Shown one piece after another: positions 44,667 to 54,337 of a stretch of DNA of 64,000 nucleotides. The first letter of the stretch is position 1, and each line of letters opens with the position of its first letter. The stretch comes from JADGHX01 sp963837755 (GTDB lineage Bacteria; Pseudomonadota; Gammaproteobacteria; Steroidobacterales; Steroidobacteraceae), in NCBI GenBank assembly GCA_963837755.1, contig CAWIOP010000002.1:496001-560000 (forward strand), in the 5' to 3' direction. Position numbers and translations under genes: made by a program. The notes under the pieces were generated by a model. That model ran no database searches and was not told the DNA's origin. It worked only from the letters and a program-made list of their open reading frames with translations.

Positions 44667-45415
44667 GCCAGCAGCCCCTTCTTCTGCAGGGCCTCGGCAA
44701 GCTCCTGGGCGCTCTTCACGATGATGCCTTTCTGCCGTTGCGGGGGCGGCTCGAAGCGCACGGCCTTCACGCGCTGGCGCGCCTCCACGCCCAGGGAGGC
44801 GAGGGCGAGCATCTCCAGTGGCTTCTTCTTCGCCTTCATGATGTCCGGCAGCTTCACGTAGCGCGGCTCATTGAGGCGCAGGTCGGTGGTGACGACGGCC
44901 GGCAGGTCGACTTCCAGCGTCTCGAGGCCGGCGTCGACCTCGCGTGTGACGGTGGCCTTGCCGTCCGCCAGTTCCACCTTCGACGCGAACGTGGCCTGGG
45001 GACGATTCCACAGGGCCGCGAGCATCTGGCCGGTCTGGTTGTTGTCGTCGTCGATGGCCTGTTTGCCGAGGATGACGAGGAAGGGCTGCTCACGCTCGAC
45101 GAGCTTCAGGAAGACCTTGGCGGCATCCAGGGGCTCCACGACCGCGGCGCTCTCCACGAGCACCGCCCGGTCCGCGCCCATGGCCAGAGCGGTGCGTAGC
45201 TGCTGCTGCGTGTCCTGCGGGCCGATCGTGACCACCACGATCTCGTCGGCGCCGCCGCGTTCCTTGATGCGAATCGCCTCTTCGAGAGCGATCTCGTCAA
45301 ACGGGTTGATGCTCAACTTGACGCCGTCGGTGACGACGCCAGAACCATCCGGCTTGACGCGCACGCGGACGTTGTAGTCCACCACGCGTTTGATGCCGAC
45401 GAGAATGCGCTTCAT
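44663..45415 (-). CDS. etfB: Electron transfer flavoprotein beta subunit
   Basis: A 250-residue AMP-binding subunit of ETF. Typical stretches are KRILVGIKRVVDYNVRVRVK, LSINPFDEIALEEAIRIKE, ILGKQAIDDDNNQTGQMLAA and the ETF-beta signature around LRLNEPRYVKLPDIMKAKKK, whose lysine region is the known recognition loop. The ATG at 45415 is preferred over one at 45436. It sits downstream of a terminator hairpin that follows the IclR gene. Confidence 0.95.
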   Translation of the reverse strand: MKRILVGIKRVVDYNVRVRVKPDGSGVVTDGVKLSINPFDEIALEEAIRIKERGGADEIVVVTIGPQDTQQQLRTALAMGADRAVLVESAAVVEPLDAAKVFLKLVEREQPFLVILGKQAIDDDNNQTGQMLAALWNRPQATFASKVELADGKATVTREVDAGLETLEVDLPAVVTTDLRLNEPRYVKLPDIMKAKKKPLEMLALASLGVEARQRVKAVRFEPPPQRQKGIIVKSAQELAEALQKKGLLA

Positions 45416-45453
45416 CGAAAAGTGCTCCAGTTTCAACCGCCCAAACGAAAACC

Positions 45454-45477
45454 GCGGACCCTCCGGGAAGGGTCCGC
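45454..45477 (-). terminator. Terminator after the IclR-family gene
   Basis: GCGGACCCT pairs with AGGGTCCGC over a six-base loop; on the minus strand it is followed by GGTTTTCGTTT. It separates the regulator from etfB, whose own promoter must then lie very close to the hairpin. Confidence 0.6.
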
Positions 45478-45516
45478 AGTGGACTGCGGATTATTACTGA
45501 TCCTTAGGGCCGATCC

Positions 45517-46332
45517 CTAGCGGACTTGAGCGGGCCGATGGTGCTGGTGTGGCGGGTCGCGCTGCTCGGCCAGAAAGGTCTGGCTGATGCGGGCCGCGGT
45601 GTCCTTGAGCTTGGGCAGGAAACGCTCCAGGGCGAGCTTCAGCGGCACGGCCGTGGCGGCAAAGCGCACGGCGATGGTCGCCAGCACCCGGTCGTCCACG
45701 ATGATGGGCACCGCGATGCTCACCTGCTCGGAGATGCGCCGCGGATGGATCGCCGTGGCGTAGCCCTGGGCCCGGGCGTCCGACAGAATCTTCTGCAGCT
45801 CGGCCTTGTTCTTGGCGAGCTTGTCTTCCTCCCGGTTGGAGCGGGAAAGAATTTCCAGCAGCGATTCCCGCTGCGTCTGCGAGCAGAAGGCGAGGTAGAC
45901 GCGGCCGATGGCCGTGACGAGCAGGGGCACCCTGAAACCGGCCGAGAAGCGCTCGACGGCGAGCGGGCTCGCGTGGTCCGTGGTCTCGCGGACGAGCATG
46001 GTGGTGCCCGAGAGCGAGGCGATGCCCACAGGCCACACGATCTCACTACACAGCGAGTAAAGGTATGGCCGGGCAATCTGGGTGACCCACGCTTCGTCGT
46101 CGAAGCCGTCGGACAGGCCCCTCACCATGATGGTGAGCCGGTAGCGGTCGTCGTGGTCGTCCCGGTAGACGTAACCGGCGTGGCTCAGCGTCTCCAGGAT
46201 GCGGTAGGTCGTCGTGCGGGGGAGTTTGATCTCTTGGGCGATTTCGGAAACCGTGGCGCCGTTCCTGAGATTCAGGACCGTCAGGGCGTCGAGGCCGCGG
46301 ATGAGCGCGCGAATCGGGCGAGTCGATTCCAT
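45517..46332 (-). CDS. IclR-family regulator, MhpR-like
   Basis: A transcription factor of 271 residues. The N-terminal winged helix includes NGATVSEIAQEIKLPRTTTY and RILETLSHAGYVYRDD. The C-terminal effector domain reads YRLTIMVRGLSDGFDDEAWV, EIVWPVGIASL, MLVRETTDHASPLAVER and VYLAFCSQTQRESLLEIL. This layout (RLTIKVR-LSEGF, VVRETTHRFS) is that of MhpR, the activator of phenylpropionate degradation in E. coli. No aromatic catabolic genes are adjacent, so the target may be the divergent transporter genes or lie elsewhere. I start at ATG 46332. The 295-base gap to oppB shows no convincing promoter or operator to me. Confidence 0.88.
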   Translation of the reverse strand: MESTRPIRALIRGLDALTVLNLRNGATVSEIAQEIKLPRTTTYRILETLSHAGYVYRDDHDDRYRLTIMVRGLSDGFDDEAWVTQIARPYLYSLCSEIVWPVGIASLSGTTMLVRETTDHASPLAVERFSAGFRVPLLVTAIGRVYLAFCSQTQRESLLEILSRSNREEDKLAKNKAELQKILSDARAQGYATAIHPRRISEQVSIAVPIIVDDRVLATIAVRFAATAVPLKLALERFLPKLKDTAARISQTFLAEQRDPPHQHHRPAQVR

Positions 46333-46627
46333 GTACTGGAGCTTTACCGTGGTGACAGGTCTTGGTGAATTGGCTGCGCAGTCTAAGAACGGATCGTCGC
46401 GGTGTCCATGCATCGGATGGAAGTACGATAATCGTGCAGCTGCCGCACAAGAGTAGTACACGGCCGCGCCGCGGTTGGAAGCAAATTGTTCACGAATAGC
46501 GTCGCCCGATTCACGAACGGCGGGTCAAGCTTCACGAATTGCGGTGCGTGGTAATCGCGCGACGCCAATTTTCCACTCGCTGTAGACTGCCGCGCGCCAC
46601 GGCAATCGACTACAAGGCACTTACAAG

Positions 46628-47551
46628 ATGCTCGCGTATGCGATCCGCCGCATCGCCATTCTAGTCCCCACGCTGCTCGTCATCATCACGCTGTCGTTCC
46701 TGATCATCCGGCTCGCGCCCGGCGGGCCGTTCGACGCGGAGCAGGCGCTGCCGCCTGCCATCAAGGCCAACCTGGAAGCCGCCTACGGACTAGATGCTCC
46801 GCTGGCAAAACAGTATTTCCGCTACGTAAGGGGATTGATGCACGGTGATTTCGGGCCGTCGTTCAAATTCCGGGACGTGCGCGTCGGGGAGCTGATCGGC
46901 CAGGGGCTGCCGGTGAGCCTGGGGCTCGGTGCATGCGCCATTCTGCTTGCGATTCTCGTGGGCATACCGTTCGGCACGCTCGCGGCGCTCCGGCAGAACG
47001 GCGTGGTCGATCACGCGATTCGGGGGATTGCCGTCCTGGGCCTCGCGCTGCCCAGCTTCGTCATCGGGCCGCTGCTCGCCCTCGTGTTCGGGCTGTACTT
47101 GAAGTGGCTGCCGGTGGCGGGGTGGGAAAGCGGCGAAGCGAAATATCTGCTCCTGCCGGTGATCACGCTCGCATTGCCTGTGATGGCCTACGTGGCGCGG
47201 CTCACGCGCGCCAGTTTTCTCGAAGTGATGCGTGGGAACCACATCCGCACGGCGCGCGCGAAGGGTATCGGTGAGTTGCGGGTTGTGTGGCGTCACGCGC
47301 TGCGGCCCGCGCTCATGCCGGTGGTGAGCTATCTGGGGCCTGCCACGGCATTCGTCGTCACCGGATCGCTCGTTGTGGAAACCGTGTTCGGCCTGCCGGG
47401 CACGGGGCGCTATCTCGTTCAGGGCGCGATCAATCGCGACTACACGCTCGTCATGGGCATGATCGTCGTGTACGGCGTCATCACGCTTCTGTGCAACCTC
47501 ATCGCCGATCTGTTGTACAGCTGGCTCGATCCCCGTGTGCGCCATGAGTAA
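46628..47551 (+). CDS. oppB: Oligopeptide ABC transporter permease OppB
   Basis: An inner-membrane permease of 307 residues with six membrane helices. The start LAYAIRRIAILVPTLLVIIT and RLAPGGPF are typical of OppB/DppB. The cytoplasmic EAA loop appears as GNHIRTARAKGIGELRVVWR, and the C-terminus carries ETVFGLPGTGRYLVQGAINR. Its stop lies inside the start of oppC. The transporter set has no adjacent substrate-binding protein gene. Confidence 0.93.
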   Translation: MLAYAIRRIAILVPTLLVIITLSFLIIRLAPGGPFDAEQALPPAIKANLEAAYGLDAPLAKQYFRYVRGLMHGDFGPSFKFRDVRVGELIGQGLPVSLGLGACAILLAILVGIPFGTLAALRQNGVVDHAIRGIAVLGLALPSFVIGPLLALVFGLYLKWLPVAGWESGEAKYLLLPVITLALPVMAYVARLTRASFLEVMRGNHIRTARAKGIGELRVVWRHALRPALMPVVSYLGPATAFVVTGSLVVETVFGLPGTGRYLVQGAINRDYTLVMGMIVVYGVITLLCNLIADLLYSWLDPRVRHE

Positions 47552-48416
47552 TGGCGCCGCGCGCCGTGGCGGCGGGCTGTGGGCCGATGCCTTGCGGCGG
47601 CTCGGCCGTAATCCGGCCGCAATGATTTGCGCCGCAGTCATCTTCACGATCGCCGTCGTTGCGGTGGTCGGCCCGGCATTGAGCCCCTACACGCAGGACG
47701 CGCTCGATTGGGAGCACATCGCCGTGCCACCCCAGCTCGCGCACGGGCACTGGCTGGGCACGGATCACCTCGGGCGCGACCTGTTCGTGCGCACGCTGCA
47801 CGGCGTGCGCATCTCGCTCGCCATCGGAGTGCTTGCCACGCTCGTAAGCCTTCTCATCGGCGTGACGTGGGGCGCCATTGCGGGTTACGCGGGCGGGCGC
47901 GCGGATGAGCTGATGATGCGCACGGTCGACGTGCTCTACACGCTGCCCTACATCTTCATCGTCATCATCCTGTCGACGATCTTCGCTCGCGGGAATGTGT
48001 ACGTGCTGTTCTTCGCGATCGGCGCTGTCGGCTGGCTCACGATGGCGCGCATCGTGCGCGGGCAGACACTGTCGCTGAAGCGGCGCGAGTTCATCGAGGC
48101 AGCGGTTGTCGCCGGCGTGGGTGCGCCGGGCATCATCGCGCGCCACATCGTGCCGAACCTGATGGGGCCGGTGGTGGTGTACGCGACGCTGACGATTCCA
48201 CAGATGATTCTGTACGAGAGCTTCCTCAGCTTCCTGGGGCTCGGTGTGCGGGAGCCGTTGGCGAGTCTCGGCAGCCTCATCAATCTCGGCGCGCGGGAAC
48301 TCGATTCCGCCTCCTGGATGCTGCTCGTGCCGGCGGCATTTCTCGTGGTGCTGCTGGTGTGCTTCAACTTCCTGGGCGACGGGCTGCGTGACGCCCTTGA
48401 TCCGCATGAGCGCTGA
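47544..48416 (+). CDS. oppC: Oligopeptide ABC transporter permease OppC
   Basis: The second permease, 290 residues, six helices. The family's N-terminal arm ends in a first helix (MICAAVIFTIAVVAVVGPAL). HWLGTDHLGRDLFVRTLHGV is the OppC/DppC signature. The EAA loop is RREFIEAAVVAGVGAPGIIA. The ATG at 47544 overlaps the oppB stop by eight bases; the stop overlaps the ATPase gene by eleven. Confidence 0.93.
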   Translation: MSNGAARRGGGLWADALRRLGRNPAAMICAAVIFTIAVVAVVGPALSPYTQDALDWEHIAVPPQLAHGHWLGTDHLGRDLFVRTLHGVRISLAIGVLATLVSLLIGVTWGAIAGYAGGRADELMMRTVDVLYTLPYIFIVIILSTIFARGNVYVLFFAIGAVGWLTMARIVRGQTLSLKRREFIEAAVVAGVGAPGIIARHIVPNLMGPVVVYATLTIPQMILYESFLSFLGLGVREPLASLGSLINLGARELDSASWMLLVPAAFLVVLLVCFNFLGDGLRDALDPHER

Positions 48417-50268
48417 ACCCGAGCCGCTGCTCGACATTCGGGATCTCGGCGTCAGCTTCGTGACGCAGGGGGGCGAGGTGGAAGCCGTCGCCGATTTCTC
48501 GTTGCGCGTGCAGGCAGGCGAGTGCGTTGGCGTGGTCGGCGAGTCCGGCGCGGGCAAGAGCCAGGCGCTGCTCGCGGTGATGGGGCTTCTGCCGCCGAAC
48601 GCGCGCGTTCGCGGCAGCGCGCGGCTTGCCGGCACGGAGCTGCTGGGGCTGCCGGCTCGTGAGCGGGACGCGCTTCGTGGCGCCAGCATGACGATGGTGT
48701 TTCAGGATCCCCTCACGTCGCTTACGCCGCATCTGACAGTCGGCGATCAGATTGCGGAGCCGCTCGTTCGGCACACAGGCGCATCGTGGAGAGCAGCACG
48801 CGCACGCGCTGTGGAGTTGCTCGAGCGAGTGCATGTGACCGACCCGGCGCGCCGCGTGGCGCAGTTTCCGCACGAACTGTCCGGCGGAATGCGACAGAGA
48901 GTGATGATCGCGATGGCGCTCGCGTGCGGGCCGAAGCTGGTCGATTGCGGATGAACCCACGACTGCACTCGACGTCACTATCCAGGCGCAGATACTTGCG
49001 CTGCTCGCCGAGCTGAAGCGCGAGCACGCAATGTCGATGGTGCTGGTGACGCACGACCTCGGCGTCGTTGCCGGCATCGCAGACCGCGTGGTCGTGATGC
49101 GCGTGGGACGCATCGTCGAGACGGGCCCGTCGCAAGAATTCTGAAGCGGCCCGAGAGCTCGTACACACAATCGCTGCTAGACGCGCTTCCGCGAGTAGAC
49201 GCGGTGGCAACGGTGCCGCGCACGGTTGCTCACGTGAGCCCCACGTCGAGCGGGGCGCATCCGCAGCCGCCGCTGTTGCAGTCGACCGGGCTTCAGGTCC
49301 ATTTCCCACTGCGCGGTGCGTGGCTGCGCAAGGGGCCCGTGGTGCGCGCGGTGGAGAGTGTCGATCTCGTAGTGCAGCCGGGCGAAGCAGTGGGCGTCGT
49401 CGGCGAATCCGGGTCAGGCAAGTCCACGCTCGCGCGTGCGACGCTTGCATCTGGTGCGCGCCACGAGCGGGCAGGTCGTCTGGCTCGGCAAGCCCATCGA
49501 AGCCTGCAGCCACGTGAACTCGCCCCGTTCCGCCGCGACATGCAGCTCGTCTTCCAGGACCCTCTTGCCAGTCTCGACCCGCGTATGACGGTGCAGGAGA
49601 TCGTGGCGGAGCCGTTGCGCGTTCATCGCCACGAGCTCGACGCCACCGCTCGCAGGCACGCGGTGTCCGAGATGCTTCTGCGAGTCGGCCTCGGCCGCAA
49701 TCTCCTGTCCCGCTACCCGCACGAGCTGAGCGGCGGGCAAGCGCAACGCGTGGGCATCGCTCGCGCGATGATCCTGCAGCCGAAGCTGCTGGTCTGCGAT
49801 GAGGCGGTGAGCGCGCTCGACGTTTCGGTGCAGGGGCAGATCGTCGCGCTGCTGCAGGACCTGAAACGCGAATACCGCATGTCGATCCTGTTCATCAGTC
49901 ACAACCTGGGCGTCGTGCGCCAGCTCTGCGACCGAGTGTTGGTGCTCTACCTGGGGCGAATGATGGAGCAGGGCGCTGCCGACGACCTTTACCGCCAGCC
50001 CGCGCACCCCTACACGCGGAGCCTGTTGGCGGCGGTGCCGATCCCGGACCCGGACCTGCAGCCCGCCCGATTGGTCCGCGCTCTCGGCGGCGAGCTGCCA
50101 TCGCCGCTCGCGCCGCCCGGGGGCTGTGTGTTCCACACCCGATGTCCCCATGCTCAGGCCATCTGCCGGGAGCAGCCGCCGGCCTGGGAGCCCGCCGGCC
50201 CGCACCGGGAAGTGGCATGCCACATCTGGCGGGAGCTCGCGCCCGCACGGGACAACGCCGGGATGTGA
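48406..50268 (+). CDS. oppD: Fused oligopeptide transporter ATPases OppDF (frameshifted)
   Basis: Two ABC ATPase domains on one chain of about 620 residues. Domain 1: Walker A VVGESGAGKSQALLAV, MVFQDPLTSLTPHLTVGDQI, signature HELSGGMRQRVMIAMALA, then after an indel at about 48947 ALDVTIQAQILALLAELK and VLVTHDLGVVAGIAD. A deletion near 49142 is needed to read on (LKRPESSYTQSLLDALP), and from there no stop occurs before domain 2. Domain 2: VVGESGSGKSTLARATL, QLVFQDPLASLDPRMTVQEI, HELSGGQAQRVGIARAMI, LFISHNLGVVRQLCDRV and the Opp tail GCVFHTRCPHAQAICRE with its cysteines. Two compensating indels lie at about 49440-49500. Fused ATPases are known in YejF-type systems. Confidence 0.82.
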
Positions 50269-50317
50269 GCCCCATGGCTGTGCGCGGGCCGACTGGATTG
50301 TTTATCCTTCCGCGACT

Positions 50318-51613
50318 ATGAAAACCGAGCCGACCCTTCGCCCCAGCGACGGCCTGCGCAACGTCCGCTACGAGATCCGCGGCAAGCTCGCCCGTCGCGC
50401 CCAGGAGATGGAGCGCCAGGGCTACGAGATCATCTCGCTGAACATCGGCAACCCGGCCGCCTTCGGCTTCCGCACGCCGGAGACCATGCGCCTGGCGATG
50501 ATCGAGAACCTGCAGAACGCCGAAGGCTACTGCCACCAGAAGGGCATCTTCCCGGCGCGCGAAGCCGTGGTGATGCAGCAGCAGGCGCGCGGCGTGCACG
50601 GCGTCACGGCCGAGGACGTGTTCATCGGCAACGGCGTCAGCGAGCTGATCGACCTCGTGCTGCGGGCGCTGCTCAATGCCGGCGACGAGGTGCTGGTGCC
50701 GAGCCCCGACTATCCGCTGTGGACGGCCGCCGTCACGCTGAATGGCGGCAAGGCCGTGCACTACCCGTGCCGGCCCGAGAACGGCTTCGTGCCCGATCCG
50801 GAAGAGATCGCGGCGCTGGTCACCGCGCGACGCGCGCCATCGTCGTCATCAACCCGAACAACCCCACCGGCGCCGTCTATCCGCGCGCGGTGCTCGAAGC
50901 GCATCGCGCGCATCGCCGGAGAGCACGGCCTGGTCGTCTTCAGCGACGAGATCTACGACCAGATGACCTACGACGGCGGCGAGTTCGTGCCGATGGCCAC
51001 GCTGGTCAAGGACACGCTGTGCGCGACCATGTCGGGCCTGTCGAAGGTCTACCGCGCCTGCGGCTATCGCGTCGGCTGGGTCGTCGTTCACCGGCGCAAC
51101 GAGCAACGCGGCCGACTACTTCGCCGCGCTCGAGCTGCTGGCCTCGCTGCGCCTGTGCAGCAACGTGCCGGCGCAGTGGGCCGTGCAGACCGCGCTCGGC
51201 GGCTACCAGAGCATCAAGGAGCTGGTCGCGCCCGGCGGGCGCCTGTACGAGTCGCGCCGCGCCATTGTCGACGCCGTGGCGGCCAGCCGCTACCTCGACG
51301 TCGCAGCCGCCGGCGGGCGCGATGTACGCCTTCGTCGGCGTGAAGACCGACGAGCTGCCGGACTTCGACGACCAGCAGTTCGCGCCTGGACCTGCTCGAG
51401 CAGAAGCACGTGCTGGTCGCGCCGGGCACGAGCTTCAACGTGCCGTACAGCAATCACTTCCGCATCACGAACCTGCCGGACGCCGCCACGCTGCGCGAAG
51501 TGTTCGGCCGCATCGAAGACCTGCTAACGACCTACGCCAACGGACCGCGCGATACGTCGCGGGAGGGCAACCCGCGCCCGACCGTGGTCGAGGCCAGCCA
51601 GCGCTTCAAGTAA
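50318..51613 (+). CDS. alaA: Alanine-synthesising aminotransferase, AlaA-like (frameshifted)
   Basis: A PLP fold-type I transaminase close to E. coli AlaA (glutamate-pyruvate aminotransferase). Blocks: DGLRNVRYEIRGKLARRAQE, IISLNIGNPAAFGFRTPETM, AEGYCHQKGIFPAREAVVMQ, DVFIGNGVSELIDLVLRALL, VPSPDYPLWTAAVTLNGGKA, then after indels INPNNPTGAVYPRAVLEA, VFSDEIYDQMTYDG, MSGLSKVYRACGYRVGW with the PLP lysine, and RLCSNVPAQWAVQTALGGYQ. The end is PYSNHFRITNLPDAATLREV. Five or so indels lie between 50825 and 51395; both ends are clean. It starts 50 bases after oppDF. Confidence 0.85.
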
Positions 51614-51643
51614 ACGCTTCGAAAAAGCCATCAATACCTTGTT

Positions 51644-54337
51644 TTGATTAGACTTCCACAGGGGCTTTCGCAGTCTATCGAACAAGGCCGAACGGTCGTC
51701 GTGCCGTCGCGCCAGCGCTCTGAAGCCGTGCGGCTGGCATACGCCGCAGGCGCGCTCGCGAGCGGGCGCACCGTCTGGGTCACGCCCGATGTCCTGCCGC
51801 TCGACACCTGGATGGCGCGCGAGATCGAGCGGCGCTCCGCGACCGGCGAGCGGCTGCCGAGGCTCCTCACACCCGCCGAAGACTGGCTGCTTTGGCGCCA
51901 GTGCACTTCCCAGCACACCGACAGCCTGGAACTCGTGGCTCGCGGCCCACTCGCGGACGCGCTTCGTCGCGCGAGCCAGCTCGCGCAGGAATTCCGCATC
52001 GACACTTCCGCCGCGCGTGCCGTGCCTGGCAGCGAAGGGCGGCTGCTATTCGATGTGGAACGCGCCGTCGCGGCGAAATGCCAGGCGATGGGCGCAACGA
52101 CGGCGGGTGAGCTGGCCACGCGCGTAGCGTGCCTCGGCGGCAGTCGTGACGTGCTGCTGACGGGCTTTGAGCGCCTCACGCCCCGCCTCGGTGCGCTCGT
52201 TACGAGTCGCGGCGCCGGCGGCTGCGTTACGGATTTCCGCAAACTTCCCGAATCGAACGGGGCGGTTTCGCACGCGAGCGCGGTGCTGGCCGCGGACAGC
52301 AACGAAGAGCTCGAGCGCATCGCAGACTGGTGCAAGGCGCGCCTCGGAGCTCAACCCGATGCGCGCCTGCTGGTGCTCGTGCCGGGCGCACCCGAAGCGC
52401 GCGAGCGGCTGGTGACGCTGATCCGTCAGAACGTTGACTCCTCTGCGGCCGCGACGGCGCCGCTCACGCTGGACGCTACCAGTGCCATCGCCGCCATCGA
52501 AGGCGGCCTGCCGCTGGCGCGCAGCCCGCTTGCCGGCCACGCGTTGCGCTCGTTGTCGTGGCTCACGGGCGCCAGCGAATTCGCGGACTTCAGCGCGTGG
52601 CTCTGCGCGCCTCATTGGGCAACGCCAGAGGCCGGGCGCGCGCGGCTGGATCTTTGGTTGCGCGAGCGGGCGCCACTCGAGATCGACCCGCGCAGGCTGC
52701 TCGCGGCGCTCGAATTCGCTCCCGATTTTCTAAAGCCGGCGGCGGCGGATCTGAGCACTCGCATTGCCAAGGCGCTTCAGGAGCTTGGCGGTGGAGCCGC
52801 CTCTCCCCGCCAGTGGTCGGAGCGATTCACGAAGGTGCTCGAAGCGCTCGACATTCTGCGGCCACCCAAGGGCGTCTTCCGACGCACACTGACCAGCGCG
52901 GAGGTGCAGACGCACGACCGCATCGTCGAGCTGCTCGATGACTTTGGCAGCCTCACGCCGTCGGTCGGCTCGATGTCACGCGACACAGCCGTGCAGTGCC
53001 TCAATGAGCTCGCCACACGCACCTCGTTCCGCCCGGCCAGCGGCGATGCGCTCGTCACGGTTTCCTCGCAGCTTGCAGACCCTATCGTTCAGTACGACGG
53101 CATCTGGGTGAGCGGATTGCATGCGGACGCATGGCCCGCGCCCGTGCAACCGGACCCATTCCTGCCGCTCAGCGCGCAGATATCCGCCGGAGTGCCCGCC
53201 GCCAGCGCAGCCGGCCGGGCCTCGGAAGCCCGCGCGTTGATGAACGCGTGGGCGGCGGCCACCGGCGAGCTCGTCATCAGCTCACCCATGCGTGCCGATG
53301 ACGTGCAGCTTTCTCCCAGCCCGCTCGTCATGCGATTTGCGGCCTGCGCGGCCGATGTCTCAATCGCGCCGTCAATCTGGTTGCCGCAACGGCTGCGCCG
53401 GGACGGTCTCACCGAGCTCATCGACGACCATGCCGGCGTTGCCTGGGACAACTCGCGTTCCCTGCCTTCCGGCACGCGCAGCGTGGAGCTGCAGAACCTG
53501 TGTCCCTTCCGCGCGTATGCCGAACTGCGCCTCGGAAGCGCGCCGCTGGAGGCGCCGGAGCCCGGCGTTGCGCCAGATGTGCGCGGCAAGCTGCTGCACA
53601 CGGCGCTGGAAAAAGTGTGGGGCACGCTGCGTGGCTCCGAAGGGCTGGCAGCGCAGTCCGATGAGACGCTCGGCGCGCTCATCGCACGCTGTGTTGAAGC
53701 GGCCGCGGTCGAGACCATGGGGCCGCCGCGCGGCGACGCGCGGCCTGCGGCCGAACAGCGCGAGTGTCGCCGTGCCATACGGCTCATCCATGCGCTCTGC
53801 GATCTCGAACGAAAGCGCGCGGCCTTCACTGTTCGCGACATGGAGCGCGACAGCGTGTTACGGCTCGCCGGTGCGCAGCTTCGCTTGCGCATCGACCGCC
53901 TCGATGAGCTGGCCACCGGCGGACTTGCGATTCTCGACTACAAGAGCGGCCGCCCCATCACCGGCGACTGGTATTCCGAACGGCCGTCGCATCCGCAGCT
54001 GCTCGCGTACCTGGCCGCCGTGGGTCGTGAGACGGTGGCCATGGCCACGGTGAGCGTCACCGCGCGCGACGTCCGCTTCGATGGCGTGGCGGCCGATTCG
54101 AACCTGCTGCCGAAGGTGAGGGCCGTGGAGTCGCCGGCTGGCGAAGACTCGCGTGAAGCGTGGGCCATCCGGCAGGGCGAGTGGGTGGCTCGCATCGAGC
54201 TGCTCGTTTCCGCTTTCCTCGCCGGGCAGGCCGGCGTCGACCCGCGCCCGAAGGCCTGCGAGTACTGCCACATCGTGAGTGTGTGCCGTATCGCCGATGA
54301 AGGCGCGGATGCAGTGGAGCGCAACATCGGTGAGTGA
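51644..54337 (+). CDS. addB: AddB-like PD-(D/E)XK nuclease (probable DNA repair protein)
   Basis: 897 residues from a TTG at 51644; no better start is in frame. The N-terminal two thirds are a degenerate helicase fold without Walker A. The C-terminal nuclease has the PD-(D/E)XK core in RIDRLDELATGGLAILDYKS (Asp765, Lys767). Four cysteines, Cys620 in LQNLCPFRAYAEL and Cys872, Cys875, Cys881 in CEYCHIVSVC, form the AddB-type iron-sulfur clasp. The gene overlaps the helicase gene by eight bases, making an AddAB-like pair for processing double-strand breaks. Confidence 0.85.
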   Translation: MIRLPQGLSQSIEQGRTVVVPSRQRSEAVRLAYAAGALASGRTVWVTPDVLPLDTWMAREIERRSATGERLPRLLTPAEDWLLWRQCTSQHTDSLELVARGPLADALRRASQLAQEFRIDTSAARAVPGSEGRLLFDVERAVAAKCQAMGATTAGELATRVACLGGSRDVLLTGFERLTPRLGALVTSRGAGGCVTDFRKLPESNGAVSHASAVLAADSNEELERIADWCKARLGAQPDARLLVLVPGAPEARERLVTLIRQNVDSSAAATAPLTLDATSAIAAIEGGLPLARSPLAGHALRSLSWLTGASEFADFSAWLCAPHWATPEAGRARLDLWLRERAPLEIDPRRLLAALEFAPDFLKPAAADLSTRIAKALQELGGGAASPRQWSERFTKVLEALDILRPPKGVFRRTLTSAEVQTHDRIVELLDDFGSLTPSVGSMSRDTAVQCLNELATRTSFRPASGDALVTVSSQLADPIVQYDGIWVSGLHADAWPAPVQPDPFLPLSAQISAGVPAASAAGRASEARALMNAWAAATGELVISSPMRADDVQLSPSPLVMRFAACAADVSIAPSIWLPQRLRRDGLTELIDDHAGVAWDNSRSLPSGTRSVELQNLCPFRAYAELRLGSAPLEAPEPGVAPDVRGKLLHTALEKVWGTLRGSEGLAAQSDETLGALIARCVEAAAVETMGPPRGDARPAAEQRECRRAIRLIHALCDLERKRAAFTVRDMERDSVLRLAGAQLRLRIDRLDELATGGLAILDYKSGRPITGDWYSERPSHPQLLAYLAAVGRETVAMATVSVTARDVRFDGVAADSNLLPKVRAVESPAGEDSREAWAIRQGEWVARIELLVSAFLAGQAGVDPRPKACEYCHIVSVCRIADEGADAVERNIGE

